Positions 1-9,150 of a stretch of 64,000 nt of DNA are shown here, one piece after another. The first letter of the stretch is position 1; each line of letters opens with the position of its first letter. The notes under the pieces are model-generated. The model was not told the origin of the DNA, searched no databases, and saw only the letters and a program-made list of their open reading frames with translations. The stretch comes from Roseitranquillus sp963709765 (lineage in GTDB: Bacteria > Pseudomonadota > Alphaproteobacteria > Rhodobacterales > Rhodobacteraceae). The stretch spans positions 218,678-282,677 of the forward strand of contig CAVPXL010000002.1 of assembly GCA_963709765.1 (NCBI GenBank), written 5' to 3'. The position numbers were made by a program, and so were the translations under genes.

Positions 1-179
1 TAGATGTAGAAGTATTCCTGACCCCAGATCGCGGGGATCGCGGGTTCGGTCGGAACGCCGTCCTCTCCGTGGCACCCGGCACAGAGCTTCAACGTCCCCT
101 CGAGATCGAAATCGTCCTGCGCGGCGGCGGGCACGGCCAGCGTCATGGCAAAGGCGAACGGGAAAACAAAACGCAACAT
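1..179 (-). CDS. c-type cytochrome, N-terminal part (runs off the window)
   Basis: Reading leftward from ATG at 179, the first 59 codons encode a signal peptide (MLRFVFPFAFAMTLAVPAAA, cleavage near AQDD) followed by a haem-binding motif CAGCH about 35 residues in. This is a small periplasmic class I cytochrome c. A Shine-Dalgarno GGAGAAG lies six bases before the ATG. It follows the PQQ-dependent alcohol dehydrogenase on the same strand, the usual place for the electron acceptor that carries electrons from PQQ to the respiratory chain. The C-terminal methionine ligand region is outside the window, so the exact subtype (for example XoxG- or ExaB-like) cannot be told. Confidence 0.85.
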   Translation of the reverse strand, partial: MLRFVFPFAFAMTLAVPAAAQDDFDLEGTLKLCAGCHGEDGVPTEPAIPAIWGQEYFYI

Positions 180-195
180 CTGGGACTTCTCCGAC

Positions 196-228
196 AAAAA
201 AATGCGGACGGGCCACGCGGCCCGTCCG
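196..228 (-). terminator. Rho-independent terminator after the PQQ dehydrogenase
   Basis: On the minus strand a perfect 10-bp stem (CGGACGGGCC / GGCCCGTCCG, loop of 4) is followed by a run of seven T after CAT. It lies between the dehydrogenase stop and the cytochrome start, so it probably ends most dehydrogenase transcripts and lets only part read through into the cytochrome gene. Confidence 0.8.
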
Positions 229-246
229 TCGTGGTCTTCAACCCGC

Positions 247-1948
247 TCAGTCGGCCAGGGTGAAGGCGATGATGTTGTTGCCGCGCTTGTAGTTGAGCTG
301 CGCGTTTCCGCCCGCCGCGACGACGACATATTGCTCCCCGTCCACTGTGTAGGACGACGGCGGTGCGTTGACCCCGGCCCCGGCCTGGAAACGCCAGAGT
401 TCCGAGCCGTTGGCACTGTCATAGGCCTTGAAGAGCCCGTTGCCCTCGCCGGTGAAGACCAGGCCACCCGCCGTGGCCAGGACGCCGCCGATCATCGGCT
501 GCGCCGTGCGGACCTGCCAGCGGATGTCGCCGGTATCGTAGTCGACGGCCGTGATGTTGCCCCACTGCTCCTCGTCGGCGATCACGTCGAACGAACCGCC
601 GAGCCACAGCTTGCCCTCGGGATAGGGCGTGGTGCGCACCGTGTAGGTCATCGGCTGGTGCAGGTTGATGGCGTAGGCCAGCCGTTCCTGCGGATCGATG
701 GCCATCGGCGACCACTCGACGCCGCCGTTGGCCCCGGGCAGCATCCGCGCGCCGTCCTCGGTCGGCAGGGTCCACATATCCTCCTGCGGCACCATCGCCT
801 CCGAGAAGCGGATGAGCGAACAGTCGTCGGCCTTGTGCACATAGATGTGGCCGGTCTTGCCGCCGTGCAGGATGCCCTTCACGTCTTCGCCGGTCTCGTC
901 CTTGACCATCGTGATGATCGGCGGCGACACCGCGTCGAGATCCCACACGTCATGGGCAATGTACTGCAGGTGGCAGACATACTCGCCGGTATCCAGGTCC
1001 ACCGAGACGAGGCTGTCGGTATAGAGGTTGTCGCCCGGGCGCAGCGACCCGTCGAGGTCCGGCGACGGGTTGCCGACGACGAAGTAGACCCGCCGCTCCT
1101 CGAGGTCGACGGCCGGGTTCTGCCAGACACCGCCGCCCAGCGTCTCGTAGGGATCGCCCATGTCTTCGAGCGCCGCCTTTTCCGCCTCGATGTCGCGATG
1201 CATGTCGCGGCCCGTGGCGTCTTCGGTGGCCCAGACCCCGGTCGAATCCTCGGGGACCGTGTTGAAGGTCCACTTGAGTTCGCCCGTCTCGGTATCGAAG
1301 GCCTTCACGAAACCGCGGATCCCGTACTCTCCTCCGTTGGTGCCGATCAACACCATGTCCTCGACCACGGTGGGCGCCATCGTCTCGGAATAGCCCAGCT
1401 CGGCCTCGGCAATCTGGGTCTCCCAGAGTTGCTTGCCGGTCTTCGCGTCGAGCGCGACCAGCTTCGCGTCAAGCGTGCCCATGAAGACCTTGTCGCCAGA
1501 CACCGCGACACCGCGGTTGTTGGGGCCGCAGCAATAGGTCGTCACCGGTCCCATGGCGTGCTTGTGGTGCCAGATCTGCTGCCCCGTGCGCGCGTCGAGC
1601 GCGTAGACATGGTTGAACGCCGTCGTGACGTACATGATGCCGTTCACCACGATCGGCGAAGTTTCCATCGTGTCCACGATCTCGGTCTGGAAGATCCAGG
1701 CCGGGCGCAGTTCCTTGACGTTGTCGGTATTGATCTGGCTCGCCGGATAGTACCGCGTCTGATGATAGTTCGCGTTGGGGTGGAGGAAGTTGTTCCCGTC
1801 CCCTGCCGCGCGGTTCAGCATGTCCTGCGTGGCGTGCTGGAGATCGCCGTAGAGCGTACTGGCGGTGGTTTCATCCTGCGCCAAGCGCACCCGCCGAGAG
1901 AAGTCCTGTCGCGGCCAGTACCGCCGCCGGTAAGAAAATGTCTTTCAT
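247..1948 (-). CDS. PQQ-dependent alcohol dehydrogenase, lanthanide-type signature (frameshift near 1883)
   Basis: Periplasmic eight-bladed quinoprotein alcohol dehydrogenase that oxidises alcohols with PQQ and passes electrons to a cytochrome c. Seen in the body numbered from 1890: adjacent cysteines TYCCGP (120-121, the PQQ-covering disulfide), metal ligands E188 and N274 (VVGNPSPDLDG), and WDLD with Asp317 and Asp319. The second Asp two residues after the catalytic one is the established mark of lanthanide-dependent enzymes (XoxF, PedH); calcium enzymes usually have Ala or Ser. Tryptophan-docking blades run to the C terminus. The signal peptide (MKDIFLPAAVLAATGLLSAGAL) starts at ATG 1948 but in another frame; removing one A at 1883-1884 joins it as ...SAGALAQDE, giving 566 aa. 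Either a sequencing error or a disabling mutation. A cytochrome c gene follows and PQQ accessory genes diverge from it. Confidence 0.9.
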
Positions 1949-2005
1949 GAACTTCTCCCTTGGGTGCAAGTCTTGCTTAAATTGACCTTAAGGAAGGATG
2001 CTAAC

Positions 2006-3019
2006 GTGAGTCGTGCGGCGAGGGGAAGAAACTGTTTGATCGCTCCGCACGTCTTGCTGCTCCTGGCGCTGATCGGGCCGGCGTTTGCCGCATCGCCGGC
2101 CGCGGCCGGCGGAAGCGGGCGCGCCATCGTCGCGAACGAGCGCGACGATACGCTCACGATCCTGTCGCCCGAGCACGAAGTCGTCGGGACGATAGAGACC
2201 TGTGCCCGGCCCCGCGGCATGCATTTCAGCGCCGACCGGGCGCGCTTCTTCGTCGGGTGCGGCGACGACGACCTGATCGGCATCTATGACACAGCATCGC
2301 TGGAACTCGTGGGGCGCATCCGGGGGATCGCGGCGCCGGAGACGTTCGACCTTCACCCCGACGGGCGACGCCTCATCGTGTCGAACGAAGAGGATTCCGC
2401 GGCGACCGTCGTCGACGTCGAGACCGGCGAGATCCTGGACGAATTCTGGACCGGGGAAGAACCCGAGGGGGTTCAGGTCACCGCGGACGGACGGCTCGTC
2501 TTTCTCGCGTCGGAGGCGGCGAACCTCGTGCATGTCGTCGACCTGGAAAAGGGAGAGGTCATCGCCGACATCCTCGTGGACACGCGCCCGCGGCGGTTCG
2601 CACTCACGCCCGACGGGCGCGAATTGTGGGTCTCGGCCGAACTGGCAGGGATCGTCGACATCATCGACGTGGAGAGCCTGACGCTGGTCGCGGACGTCCA
2701 GTTCCTCCCCACCGGCTTTCGACCCGAGCAGGTGACGCCTGTGGACCTGATCATCACGGCCGACGGCAAGCGCGCCTACGTGGCGCTGGGGCGGGCGAAC
2801 CATGTCGCGGTGGTGGACGTACCGGACCGCAAGGTGATCGACTACGTCCTCGTGGGCAAACGCGCCTGGGGGCTGGCATTGTCGGCCGACGAACGCACGC
2901 TCTACGTGGCGAACGGGTTTTCCGACGACGTGACGCTGGTCGACACCGAGCGGCTCGAGGCGTTCCGGTCGGTGCCGGTCGGCCGCGTGCCCTACGGGAT
3001 CCTCCTCGATGATCGCTAG
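2006..3019 (+). CDS. PQQ-associated YVTN beta-propeller protein
   Basis: Secreted protein (about 337 aa) made of repeated propeller blades with the pattern DGRRLIVSN..D..ATVVDVETGE and DERTLYVANGFSDDVTLVDTE. This matches the beta-propeller family found beside PQQ-dependent alcohol oxidation genes (the PQQ-dependent catabolism-associated group). GTG 2006 is chosen because AAGGAAGG ends 8 bases upstream and a hydrophobic signal (LLLLALIGPAFAASPAAA) follows; an in-frame GTG at 1964 lacks such a site. It diverges from the dehydrogenase gene across only about 57 bp and overlaps the next gene by 11 bp, so the pair is co-translated. Its biochemical role is not known; it presumably acts in the periplasm with the dehydrogenase. 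Confidence 0.85.
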   Translation: MSRAARGRNCLIAPHVLLLLALIGPAFAASPAAAGGSGRAIVANERDDTLTILSPEHEVVGTIETCARPRGMHFSADRARFFVGCGDDDLIGIYDTASLELVGRIRGIAAPETFDLHPDGRRLIVSNEEDSAATVVDVETGEILDEFWTGEEPEGVQVTADGRLVFLASEAANLVHVVDLEKGEVIADILVDTRPRRFALTPDGRELWVSAELAGIVDIIDVESLTLVADVQFLPTGFRPEQVTPVDLIITADGKRAYVALGRANHVAVVDVPDRKVIDYVLVGKRAWGLALSADERTLYVANGFSDDVTLVDTERLEAFRSVPVGRVPYGILLDDR

Positions 3020-4199
3020 GCTCGCGACCCTTGTGTTCCTGGCCGTCGCGGCATCTGCGGCGACAGCGCAGGAGGTTGCGCGGATCGCTTATCTCGGCGT
3101 TGCGGAGGACCCGCTCTATCAGCCACAGCGCACCTATACCGGGGCCCTGATATCCGACCTGAAACGCCCGGTCGACGGGGCGCGCCTCGCGATCGAGGGC
3201 GCGCGGATTACCGGACGGGCGCTGGGCATGACATTCGAACTGGAGGAGGTTCTCCTCGACCCCGAGGCGCGGCCGGAGCCCGCCCTGCGCGCCGCATTCG
3301 AGGGCGGCGCGCTCGCCGTGCTCGTCGACCTGCCCGAACCTCTGTTCGCCGAACTTGTGGCCGCGGATCGTCCCGCCGACAGCGTTCTTCTCAACATCCG
3401 CCATCGAGGAGACCGGTGGCGCGGAGCCGATTGTGCCGCGGACCTGTTCCACACGATCCCCTCCGATTCCATGCTGTCGGACGCACTCGCCCAGCACTTG
3501 CGGTCGAGGGGCTGGGACGAGATCGCACTTCTTTCGGGAAGCGGCCCGACCGACACCGGGCTGGCCGAGACGGCACGCCGGTCGCTCGGCAAGTTCGGGC
3601 TGCGGATCGTCAGCGACAAGACGTTCGCGGACACCAACGACCCGCGCCGTCGGGACGAGTCGAATTTGCTGCTGCTGACCGGCGAGCGCCGCGCCGATGT
3701 GCTCTGGCTCATCGACAGCGCGGGCGATTTCGGACGGGGAGTGCCTTATGCGACCTTCCACCCTACGCCTGTGGTGGGTAGCCAGGGCCTGCGGCCGATG
3801 GCCTGGCACGCCTTCAACGACCGCTTCGGCGCGCCGCAACTGAACCAGCGCTTCGAGCGCATCGCGGACCGGCAGATGACGGCCGAGGACTGGGCCGCCT
3901 GGGTTGCCGTTCGCGCGGTCCTGGAGGCGGTCAAGCTGGCGGCGACCGGAGACGGGCAGACGATCGGATCGCTCCTTGCGTCGGATGCAATCTCCCTCGA
4001 TCTCTACAAGGGCGTGCCCGGAAGTTTCCGATCGTGGAACCGGCAATTGCGTCAGCCGATCCTGCTGACCACCCACAATGCGGTCATCGCGGTCGCCCCG
4101 CTGGAGGGGTTCGAACACCGGACGAACGTCCTCGACACGCTGGGCATCGATCAGTCCGAGAGCCTCTGTTCCTTGCCTTCGCCGGCGGGCAGACCCTAG
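3009..4199 (+). CDS. ABC-type substrate-binding protein, PQQ-dependent alcohol dehydrogenase system
   Basis: A 396-aa periplasmic binding-protein-like product with signal peptide MIARLATLVFLAVAASAATA and the branched-chain amino acid type I fold (segments such as GARLAIEGARITG and the linker region around LLSGSGPTDTGLAETA). The family travels with PQQ-dependent alcohol dehydrogenases and the YVTN propeller rather than with a transport ATPase and permease, and none is nearby here. It overlaps the propeller gene by 11 bp. Its ligand is unknown; suggested roles in the family are binding of a product, a cofactor or a metal for the dehydrogenase. It converges with the M20 peptidase gene 22 bp downstream. 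Confidence 0.8.
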   Translation: MIARLATLVFLAVAASAATAQEVARIAYLGVAEDPLYQPQRTYTGALISDLKRPVDGARLAIEGARITGRALGMTFELEEVLLDPEARPEPALRAAFEGGALAVLVDLPEPLFAELVAADRPADSVLLNIRHRGDRWRGADCAADLFHTIPSDSMLSDALAQHLRSRGWDEIALLSGSGPTDTGLAETARRSLGKFGLRIVSDKTFADTNDPRRRDESNLLLLTGERRADVLWLIDSAGDFGRGVPYATFHPTPVVGSQGLRPMAWHAFNDRFGAPQLNQRFERIADRQMTAEDWAAWVAVRAVLEAVKLAATGDGQTIGSLLASDAISLDLYKGVPGSFRSWNRQLRQPILLTTHNAVIAVAPLEGFEHRTNVLDTLGIDQSESLCSLPSPAGRP

Positions 4200-4221
4200 A
4201 GTTCGCGCCCACCAGTGCGGT

Positions 4222-5601
4222 TCAGGCCTGCCGTTCTCCCACGTCCCAGAACAGACCCGCCATCACCCGCAGCGCGTCGCGGCAGACGGGTTTCAGCACA
4301 TGCTCGTCCGGCGCGTGCTGCGAGCAGCCGCGATAAGAATGGGGCACCCAGACCGTCGGCAGGCCCAGGATGTCGGCAAAGCAGTCGTTGGGCAGCGACC
4401 CTGCCAGGTTGGGCAGCACATGCGGCGGCTTGCCGGTCGTGCGCTCCAGCGAGGCCACGGCGAACCCCACCCAGGGGTGGTCGGGGTCGAGCCGGGTCGC
4501 GCGGAAGAAGCCACGGTCGTGCGGCGTGATCCGCACCATGTCGAAGCCCTCGGAATCCAGATGCCGGCGCAGCGCGGGCAGGATGTCCTCGGGGTCGGTG
4601 CCAACCACGTAGCGCAGCTGGCAACTCGCCCGCGCCCAAGCCGAGATCGCGTTGACCGGCGCCTCGGGCACGCCCGACACCTGCGCCAGAACCGCGAACG
4701 AGTTCCAGCCATAGACCCGCTCGGCCGGGGTCAGCCCCTCCTCGCCCCAATCGGCGTCGACCGCCGGGCCGTCTCCCTCCTCGACCGGCAGGTCCTTGAG
4801 CGCCGCGCGCACCTGGTCAGTCAGGCTGTCGGGGCGCCATTCCGGAATCTTGATCTGACCCCGCCGGTCGCAGATCGACGTGATCGCATGGGCCAGGATG
4901 ATCGCGGGATCGGCCAGAAGCCCGCCCCAGTTGCCCGAATGATGCGCCCCCTCGCGCAGATCCACCGTGAGGTCGAAGCTCACCCCGCCGCGCGACCCCA
5001 TGAAGAGCGTCGGCGTGCCGGGTTGCAGCCGCGGCCCGTCCGAGGCGATCAGCACGTCGGCCTCCAGCCGCGCCTTCTCGGCCCGGAAGAACTCGGCTAG
5101 CCCCGCCGAGCCGGTCTCCTCCGACATCTCGATGACGATCCGCACGTTGAAGCCGAGGCTCCCGCGCGCCGCCAGCACCGCCTCGAGCGCGGCGATGTTG
5201 ATCAGGTGCTGGCCCTTGTTGTCGGCCGTTCCGCGCCCGTAGAGCCGGTCGCCCTCCTCGACCAGGCGGAACGGGTGCAGCCCTTCGCGCCACTGCTCGG
5301 TCTGGGCGCGGATCACGTCGCCGTGCCCGTAGGTCAGGACCGTCGTCCCGGCCCCCTCCTCCATCCGCTCGCCCACCAGAAGCGGGCCGCCACGCGGATC
5401 GGGGTTTGGATGGATCGAACAGGCGAAGCCCATCGCCTCGAGCCGCGGGCGCATCGCCTCGCGCAGGTAGCGGCCCAGTTCCTCGCTCTGGTCGGGGTCC
5501 TGGCTCTCGGTCTCGAAGGCCACCAGCGTGGCGAGGTCGGACTGAAAGCGTCCCTCGTCGAAATAGGTTTCGGCCTTGGCGATGGCGTCGTCGCGGGTCA
5601 T
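4222..5601 (-). CDS. M20 family metallopeptidase (dipeptidase-like)
   Basis: 459-aa cytoplasmic zinc aminoacyl-peptidase of the M20 family. Seen: the first metal site YGHGDVI (about residue 91), the bridging aspartate region YGRGTADNKG (about 122) and the general-base pair EMSEETGS (about 159), in the right order for this family, plus the dimerisation domain and a C-terminal H-containing segment (VPHSYRGCSQHAPDE). No signal peptide. ATG 5601 overlaps the stop of the gamma-glutamyltransferase gene by 4 bp (ATGA), so it is the last gene of the transporter operon. Likely job: hydrolysing dipeptides, for example the Cys-Gly left after gamma-glutamyl transfer. Exact specificity is inference. Confidence 0.9.
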   Translation of the reverse strand: MTRDDAIAKAETYFDEGRFQSDLATLVAFETESQDPDQSEELGRYLREAMRPRLEAMGFACSIHPNPDPRGGPLLVGERMEEGAGTTVLTYGHGDVIRAQTEQWREGLHPFRLVEEGDRLYGRGTADNKGQHLINIAALEAVLAARGSLGFNVRIVIEMSEETGSAGLAEFFRAEKARLEADVLIASDGPRLQPGTPTLFMGSRGGVSFDLTVDLREGAHHSGNWGGLLADPAIILAHAITSICDRRGQIKIPEWRPDSLTDQVRAALKDLPVEEGDGPAVDADWGEEGLTPAERVYGWNSFAVLAQVSGVPEAPVNAISAWARASCQLRYVVGTDPEDILPALRRHLDSEGFDMVRITPHDRGFFRATRLDPDHPWVGFAVASLERTTGKPPHVLPNLAGSLPNDCFADILGLPTVWVPHSYRGCSQHAPDEHVLKPVCRDALRVMAGLFWDVGERQA

Positions 5602-7169
5602 TCTGTCTCCGTCTCGGCGATGGCGTCGCCCCAGGGCGACATGATTTCGGTGCAGCCGCTGTTGCGGCCAGCGCGGCGCAGCACGCCCGCGGGGCAGGCG
5701 AAGGCATAAGGAAAGACGGTGCGGCGCGCAGTGACGACCGGCGCGTCGGCACGCAGCGCGTCAAGCACCGCGTCGGGCAGCGCCTCGTCGGCCACCACGG
5801 TGTCGCCGCCCGAGACGTCGATGCGCGGGTGGTGAAACGCCTCCTCAAGGGTCAGCCCGTGGTGCGCCACGAACGACGAAAGCTGCGCCACCGCGCCGAC
5901 GATCTTGCGCCCGCCCGACGCGCCGAAGGCGAAACGCGCGTCTCCCGCCTCGCCGATCACCGGGCAGACATTCATCAGGCATCGCTTGCCCGGCGCCAGC
6001 GAGTTCGGCCGCCCCGGCACCGGGTCGAACCACATGATGCCGTTGTTCATCAGAAGACCCGTCGAGGGCGACACCACCCGCGATCCGAAGATCGACAGCA
6101 GCGTCTGCGTCATCGCCACCATGTTGCCGGCCCGGTCCACCACAGAGAAATGCGTGGTGGTGCCCGGCGCGTCCGGGCTCTCCCCGTCGTCGCCCATCCC
6201 CGCGAGCCGCGTCTCATAGGCTGCCCGCAGCGACGCCGCCATCGCGCGGAACGAGTCCGGTCCCGGGCGTCCCGGTGTCTCCGGCAGGTCCGCCAGAACG
6301 TCGCGAAAGGTCGGCCCCGCCGTCAGCCCCGCCATGACGTGAAACCGTGCCGCGCCGCTGGCGAAGCTCAGCGGCGCCTCGATTTCGGCGCGATAGGCGC
6401 GCAGGTCGTCCGCCGACAGGCTCCCTCCCTTGGCCTGCATGTCGGCCGCAAGCGCCGCTCCCACCTCGCCGTCGTAGAGCTCGCGCGGGCCGTTCCGGGC
6501 GATCGCCTCCAGCGTCGTGGCCATGGCGCTCATGCCGATGCGCTTGTCGGCCAGGCTGGTCCAGCCCGCGATGGTCGGCCAGCGCCCGTCCTCAAGGAAC
6601 ATCGCCGCGGCATCCGGATCTTCGACCAGCGCCCGCGTCGTCGAGGCGATGATGAGCGCCGCGTACCAGTCCACGTGCAGCCCCTCGCGCGCAAAGCCGA
6701 TCGCCGGTTCCAGAAGTCCGGACCACGGCATCCGCCCCCAGCGGCCATGCGCCTGCCCGATCCCGTCAACCACGCCCGGCACCGCCACCGCCGTCGTGCC
6801 CTGCACGTTGCGCTCGTCCACGACCGCCTCCCAGGGGAAAAGGTCGCCCGCCTTGCCCGTCCCTGCCAGCGGATAGTCGGCCGGGTCGAGCGCCGCCGGC
6901 GACCGCATCCCGTAGTTCAGCGCATGGGCCCGCCCTTCGTCCGCACGCCAGAGCATCATGGCGCCGCCCCCCGCAGGGCCGCTCATCCACGGTTCCAGAA
7001 CGCCCAGCGCGAACGAGACCGCCACCGCCGCGTCGACCGCGTCGCCGCCTGCCGCCAGCACTTCGGCCCCCGCCCGCGCGGCGCGCGAATGCTGGGCCGC
7101 GACCACGCCGCCCGCGCTTTCCACCACCGTCTTGCGCACCACCTGAGTGGTCGAGAGACTTCCTGTCAT
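5598..7169 (-). CDS. ggt: gamma-glutamyltransferase
   Basis: 523-aa Ntn-hydrolase that cleaves gamma-glutamyl bonds of glutathione and related peptides. The autocatalytic junction and nucleophile are visible in PGTTTHFSVVD, nucleophile probably Thr338, followed by the small-subunit motif GNMVAMTQTLLSIFGSRVV and the oxyanion glycine-rich region FGASGGRKI. The N-terminal VVAAQHSRAARAGAEVLAAGGDAVDAA is typical of the large subunit. ATG 7169 is 4 bp after the stop of the ABC ATPase gene; translation further upstream is arginine-rich noise. No signal peptide is evident, so the enzyme may act in the cytoplasm on imported peptides, unlike periplasmic E. coli Ggt. It overlaps the M20 peptidase start by 4 bp. 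Confidence 0.92.
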   Translation of the reverse strand: MTGSLSTTQVVRKTVVESAGGVVAAQHSRAARAGAEVLAAGGDAVDAAVAVSFALGVLEPWMSGPAGGGAMMLWRADEGRAHALNYGMRSPAALDPADYPLAGTGKAGDLFPWEAVVDERNVQGTTAVAVPGVVDGIGQAHGRWGRMPWSGLLEPAIGFAREGLHVDWYAALIIASTTRALVEDPDAAAMFLEDGRWPTIAGWTSLADKRIGMSAMATTLEAIARNGPRELYDGEVGAALAADMQAKGGSLSADDLRAYRAEIEAPLSFASGAARFHVMAGLTAGPTFRDVLADLPETPGRPGPDSFRAMAASLRAAYETRLAGMGDDGESPDAPGTTTHFSVVDRAGNMVAMTQTLLSIFGSRVVSPSTGLLMNNGIMWFDPVPGRPNSLAPGKRCLMNVCPVIGEAGDARFAFGASGGRKIVGAVAQLSSFVAHHGLTLEEAFHHPRIDVSGGDTVVADEALPDAVLDALRADAPVVTARRTVFPYAFACPAGVLRRAGRNSGCTEIMSPWGDAIAETETE

Positions 7170-7173
7170 CGCC

Positions 7174-8148
7174 TCACTCCGCCGCCGCGCTTCTGTCGTC
7201 GTAAAGATGGCATTCCACATGCCCCTCCGGCGTCGGGATCGGCCAGGGCGCCACACGCGGACAATGTTCCATGACCTTTGCGCAGCGCGGATGGAAGTGA
7301 CAGCCCGAGGGCGGGTCGATCGGATTGGGATAGGCCGCGCCAAGCTGCGTGTCAGGCACGCCCAGCCCCGGCTCGGGCGTGAGCACCGATTGCAGCAGCG
7401 CCTCCGAATAGGGATGGCGCGCATGGTCGAAGAGGCCGCCCACGCTCGCCTCCTCGACGATCCGGCCGAGATACATCACCGCCACCCGCGTCGCCAGGTG
7501 CTCCACCACCGCGAGGTTGTGGCTGATGAAGAGATAGGTCAGGCCGAATTCCTGCCGCAGATCCCCCAGCAGGTTGAGGATCTGGCTCTGCACGCTCACG
7601 TCGAGCGCCGAGGTCGGCTCGTCGCAGATCACGATCTCCGGCTTCATGACCAGCGCCCGCGCGATCGCCACCCGCTGCCGCTGCCCGCCCGACATCTGGT
7701 TGGGATAGGAGTTCATCACCCGCGCCGGCAAACCCACGATGTCGAGCATCTCGCGCACCGCCTTGTCGCGGCTGGCGGCGTCGCCGATCCGGTGGACCCG
7801 CAGCGGCAGCGACACGATGTCGGCGATGCTCTTGCGCGGGTTGAGCGACGAGTAAGGATCCTGAAAGATCGGCTGGATCCTTCGCGAGAGGGCAATCCGG
7901 TCCTGCGCGGCCATCTCCTGCCCGTCGACCAGCACCTGCCCCGCACTCGGCGCCTCCAGCCCCAGCAGGATCTTGGCGAGCGTGGACTTGCCACACCCCG
8001 ACTCCCCCACAAGGCCCAGCACCTCGCCGCGCGCCAGCGAAAGGGTCACACCGTCCACCGCCGTCAGCGGTCGGGGCGCCGCGAACAGCCCCTGCTTGAC
8101 GGTATAGACCTTGCTCACGTCGCGCAGCTCCAGCACCGGGACGCTCAT
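7174..8148 (-). CDS. peptide ABC transporter, ATP-binding protein (DppF/OppF type)
   Basis: 324-aa ATPase powering oligopeptide import. Walker A GESGCGKST (about residue 48), Q-loop QDPYSSLNP, signature MSGGQRQR, Walker B VICDEPTSALD and H-loop SHN are all intact. The C-terminal oligopeptide extension with clustered cysteines (CHFHPRCAKVMEHCP) is present, as expected for DppD/DppF-like subunits that may bind an Fe-S cluster. ATG 8148 overlaps the previous ATPase gene by 4 bp. Confidence 0.93.
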   Translation of the reverse strand: MSVPVLELRDVSKVYTVKQGLFAAPRPLTAVDGVTLSLARGEVLGLVGESGCGKSTLAKILLGLEAPSAGQVLVDGQEMAAQDRIALSRRIQPIFQDPYSSLNPRKSIADIVSLPLRVHRIGDAASRDKAVREMLDIVGLPARVMNSYPNQMSGGQRQRVAIARALVMKPEIVICDEPTSALDVSVQSQILNLLGDLRQEFGLTYLFISHNLAVVEHLATRVAVMYLGRIVEEASVGGLFDHARHPYSEALLQSVLTPEPGLGVPDTQLGAAYPNPIDPPSGCHFHPRCAKVMEHCPRVAPWPIPTPEGHVECHLYDDRSAAAE

Positions 8149-9149
8149 GCCGGCACCTCGGCGCCCGCGCGGCGTCCGTCGGGATGAACGCAGAGGAAGT
8201 GTTGCCGTCCATCCTTCGCCGTCCGCTCGGGTATGTCGCCCGTGCACGTCGCCACCGCCTGCGGGCAGCGCGCGCGGAACGGGCAGCCCGTGACCTCGCC
8301 CACCAGCGACGGCACGATCCCGGGGATCGTGCCCAGCTTCCCGCCCCGCTCGGTCTTGCCCGGAACCGGGATGCAGTTGATCAGCCCGCGCGTGTAGGGG
8401 TGGCAGGGGTCGGCGAAGATGTCGGCCGCGGGTCCGGTCTCGACCAGCTCGCCCGCATACATCACCGCCACCTTGTCGGCGACGCGCGCGACCACGCCCA
8501 GATCGTGGGTGATGAGGATCATCGCCATGTTCATCTCGCGCCCCAGATCGACCAGCAGCCGGAGAATCTGCGCCTGGATCGTGACGTCGAGCGCAGTCGT
8601 GGGTTCGTCCGCGATCAGAAGGTCCGGCCCGCACATCAGCGCCATGGCGATCATCACCCGCTGGCGCAGCCCGCCCGACAACTGGTGCGGATATTGCGAC
8701 AGCCGGCTCTCCGCCGCCGTGATCCCCACCTTCTCCAGAAGCGCCACCGCCGCGCGCCGCGCCTCGGCCTTGCCCACCCGCCGGTGCAGCAAGAGCGCCT
8801 CGGCGAGCTGGTCGCCGATCGTGTAGGCCGGGTTGAGGCTCGTCATCGGCTCCTGGAAGATCATTGCCATGCGCGCCCCGCGCAGCCGCCGCATCTGCCG
8901 CCCGGAGGCGCGGGTCAGGTCGATGTCGTCGAACGCCATACGCTCGGCCCGCGCCGTGATCCCTGGCGCGAGCAGCCCCATCAGCGCCAGCGACGTCAGC
9001 GACTTGCCCGACCCGCTCTCGCCCACGATGCAGAGCGTCTCGCCCTTGTTCAGATCGAAGTCGAGGCCGCGCACCGCGTGCAGCGTGCCGCCACCGACGG
9101 GAATGTCGACGGTCAGGCCGCGCACCGACAAAAGGGGGTCTTCGCTCAT
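8145..9149 (-). CDS. peptide ABC transporter, ATP-binding protein (DppD/OppD type)
   Basis: 334-aa ATPase, partner of the DppF-like subunit. Seen: Walker A GESGSGKS, Q-loop FQEPMTSLNP, signature LSGGLRQR, Walker B LLIADEPTTALD, H-loop THD, and the C-terminal cysteine cluster CPFRARCPQAVATC. It starts one base after the permease stop and overlaps the next gene by 4 bp, so it is tightly co-translated in the transporter operon. Confidence 0.93.
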   Translation of the reverse strand: MSEDPLLSVRGLTVDIPVGGGTLHAVRGLDFDLNKGETLCIVGESGSGKSLTSLALMGLLAPGITARAERMAFDDIDLTRASGRQMRRLRGARMAMIFQEPMTSLNPAYTIGDQLAEALLLHRRVGKAEARRAAVALLEKVGITAAESRLSQYPHQLSGGLRQRVMIAMALMCGPDLLIADEPTTALDVTIQAQILRLLVDLGREMNMAMILITHDLGVVARVADKVAVMYAGELVETGPAADIFADPCHPYTRGLINCIPVPGKTERGGKLGTIPGIVPSLVGEVTGCPFRARCPQAVATCTGDIPERTAKDGRQHFLCVHPDGRRAGAEVPA

Positions 9150-9150
9150 C

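Noticed and set aside
145..1950. 601-codon open frame on the plus strand across the dehydrogenase
   Set aside because: It is the antisense of a clear PQQ dehydrogenase; its product is Arg/His/Asp-rich without motifs.
5406..7274. 622-codon plus-strand open frame over ggt
   Set aside because: Antisense shadow of gamma-glutamyltransferase with Arg/His-rich sequence.
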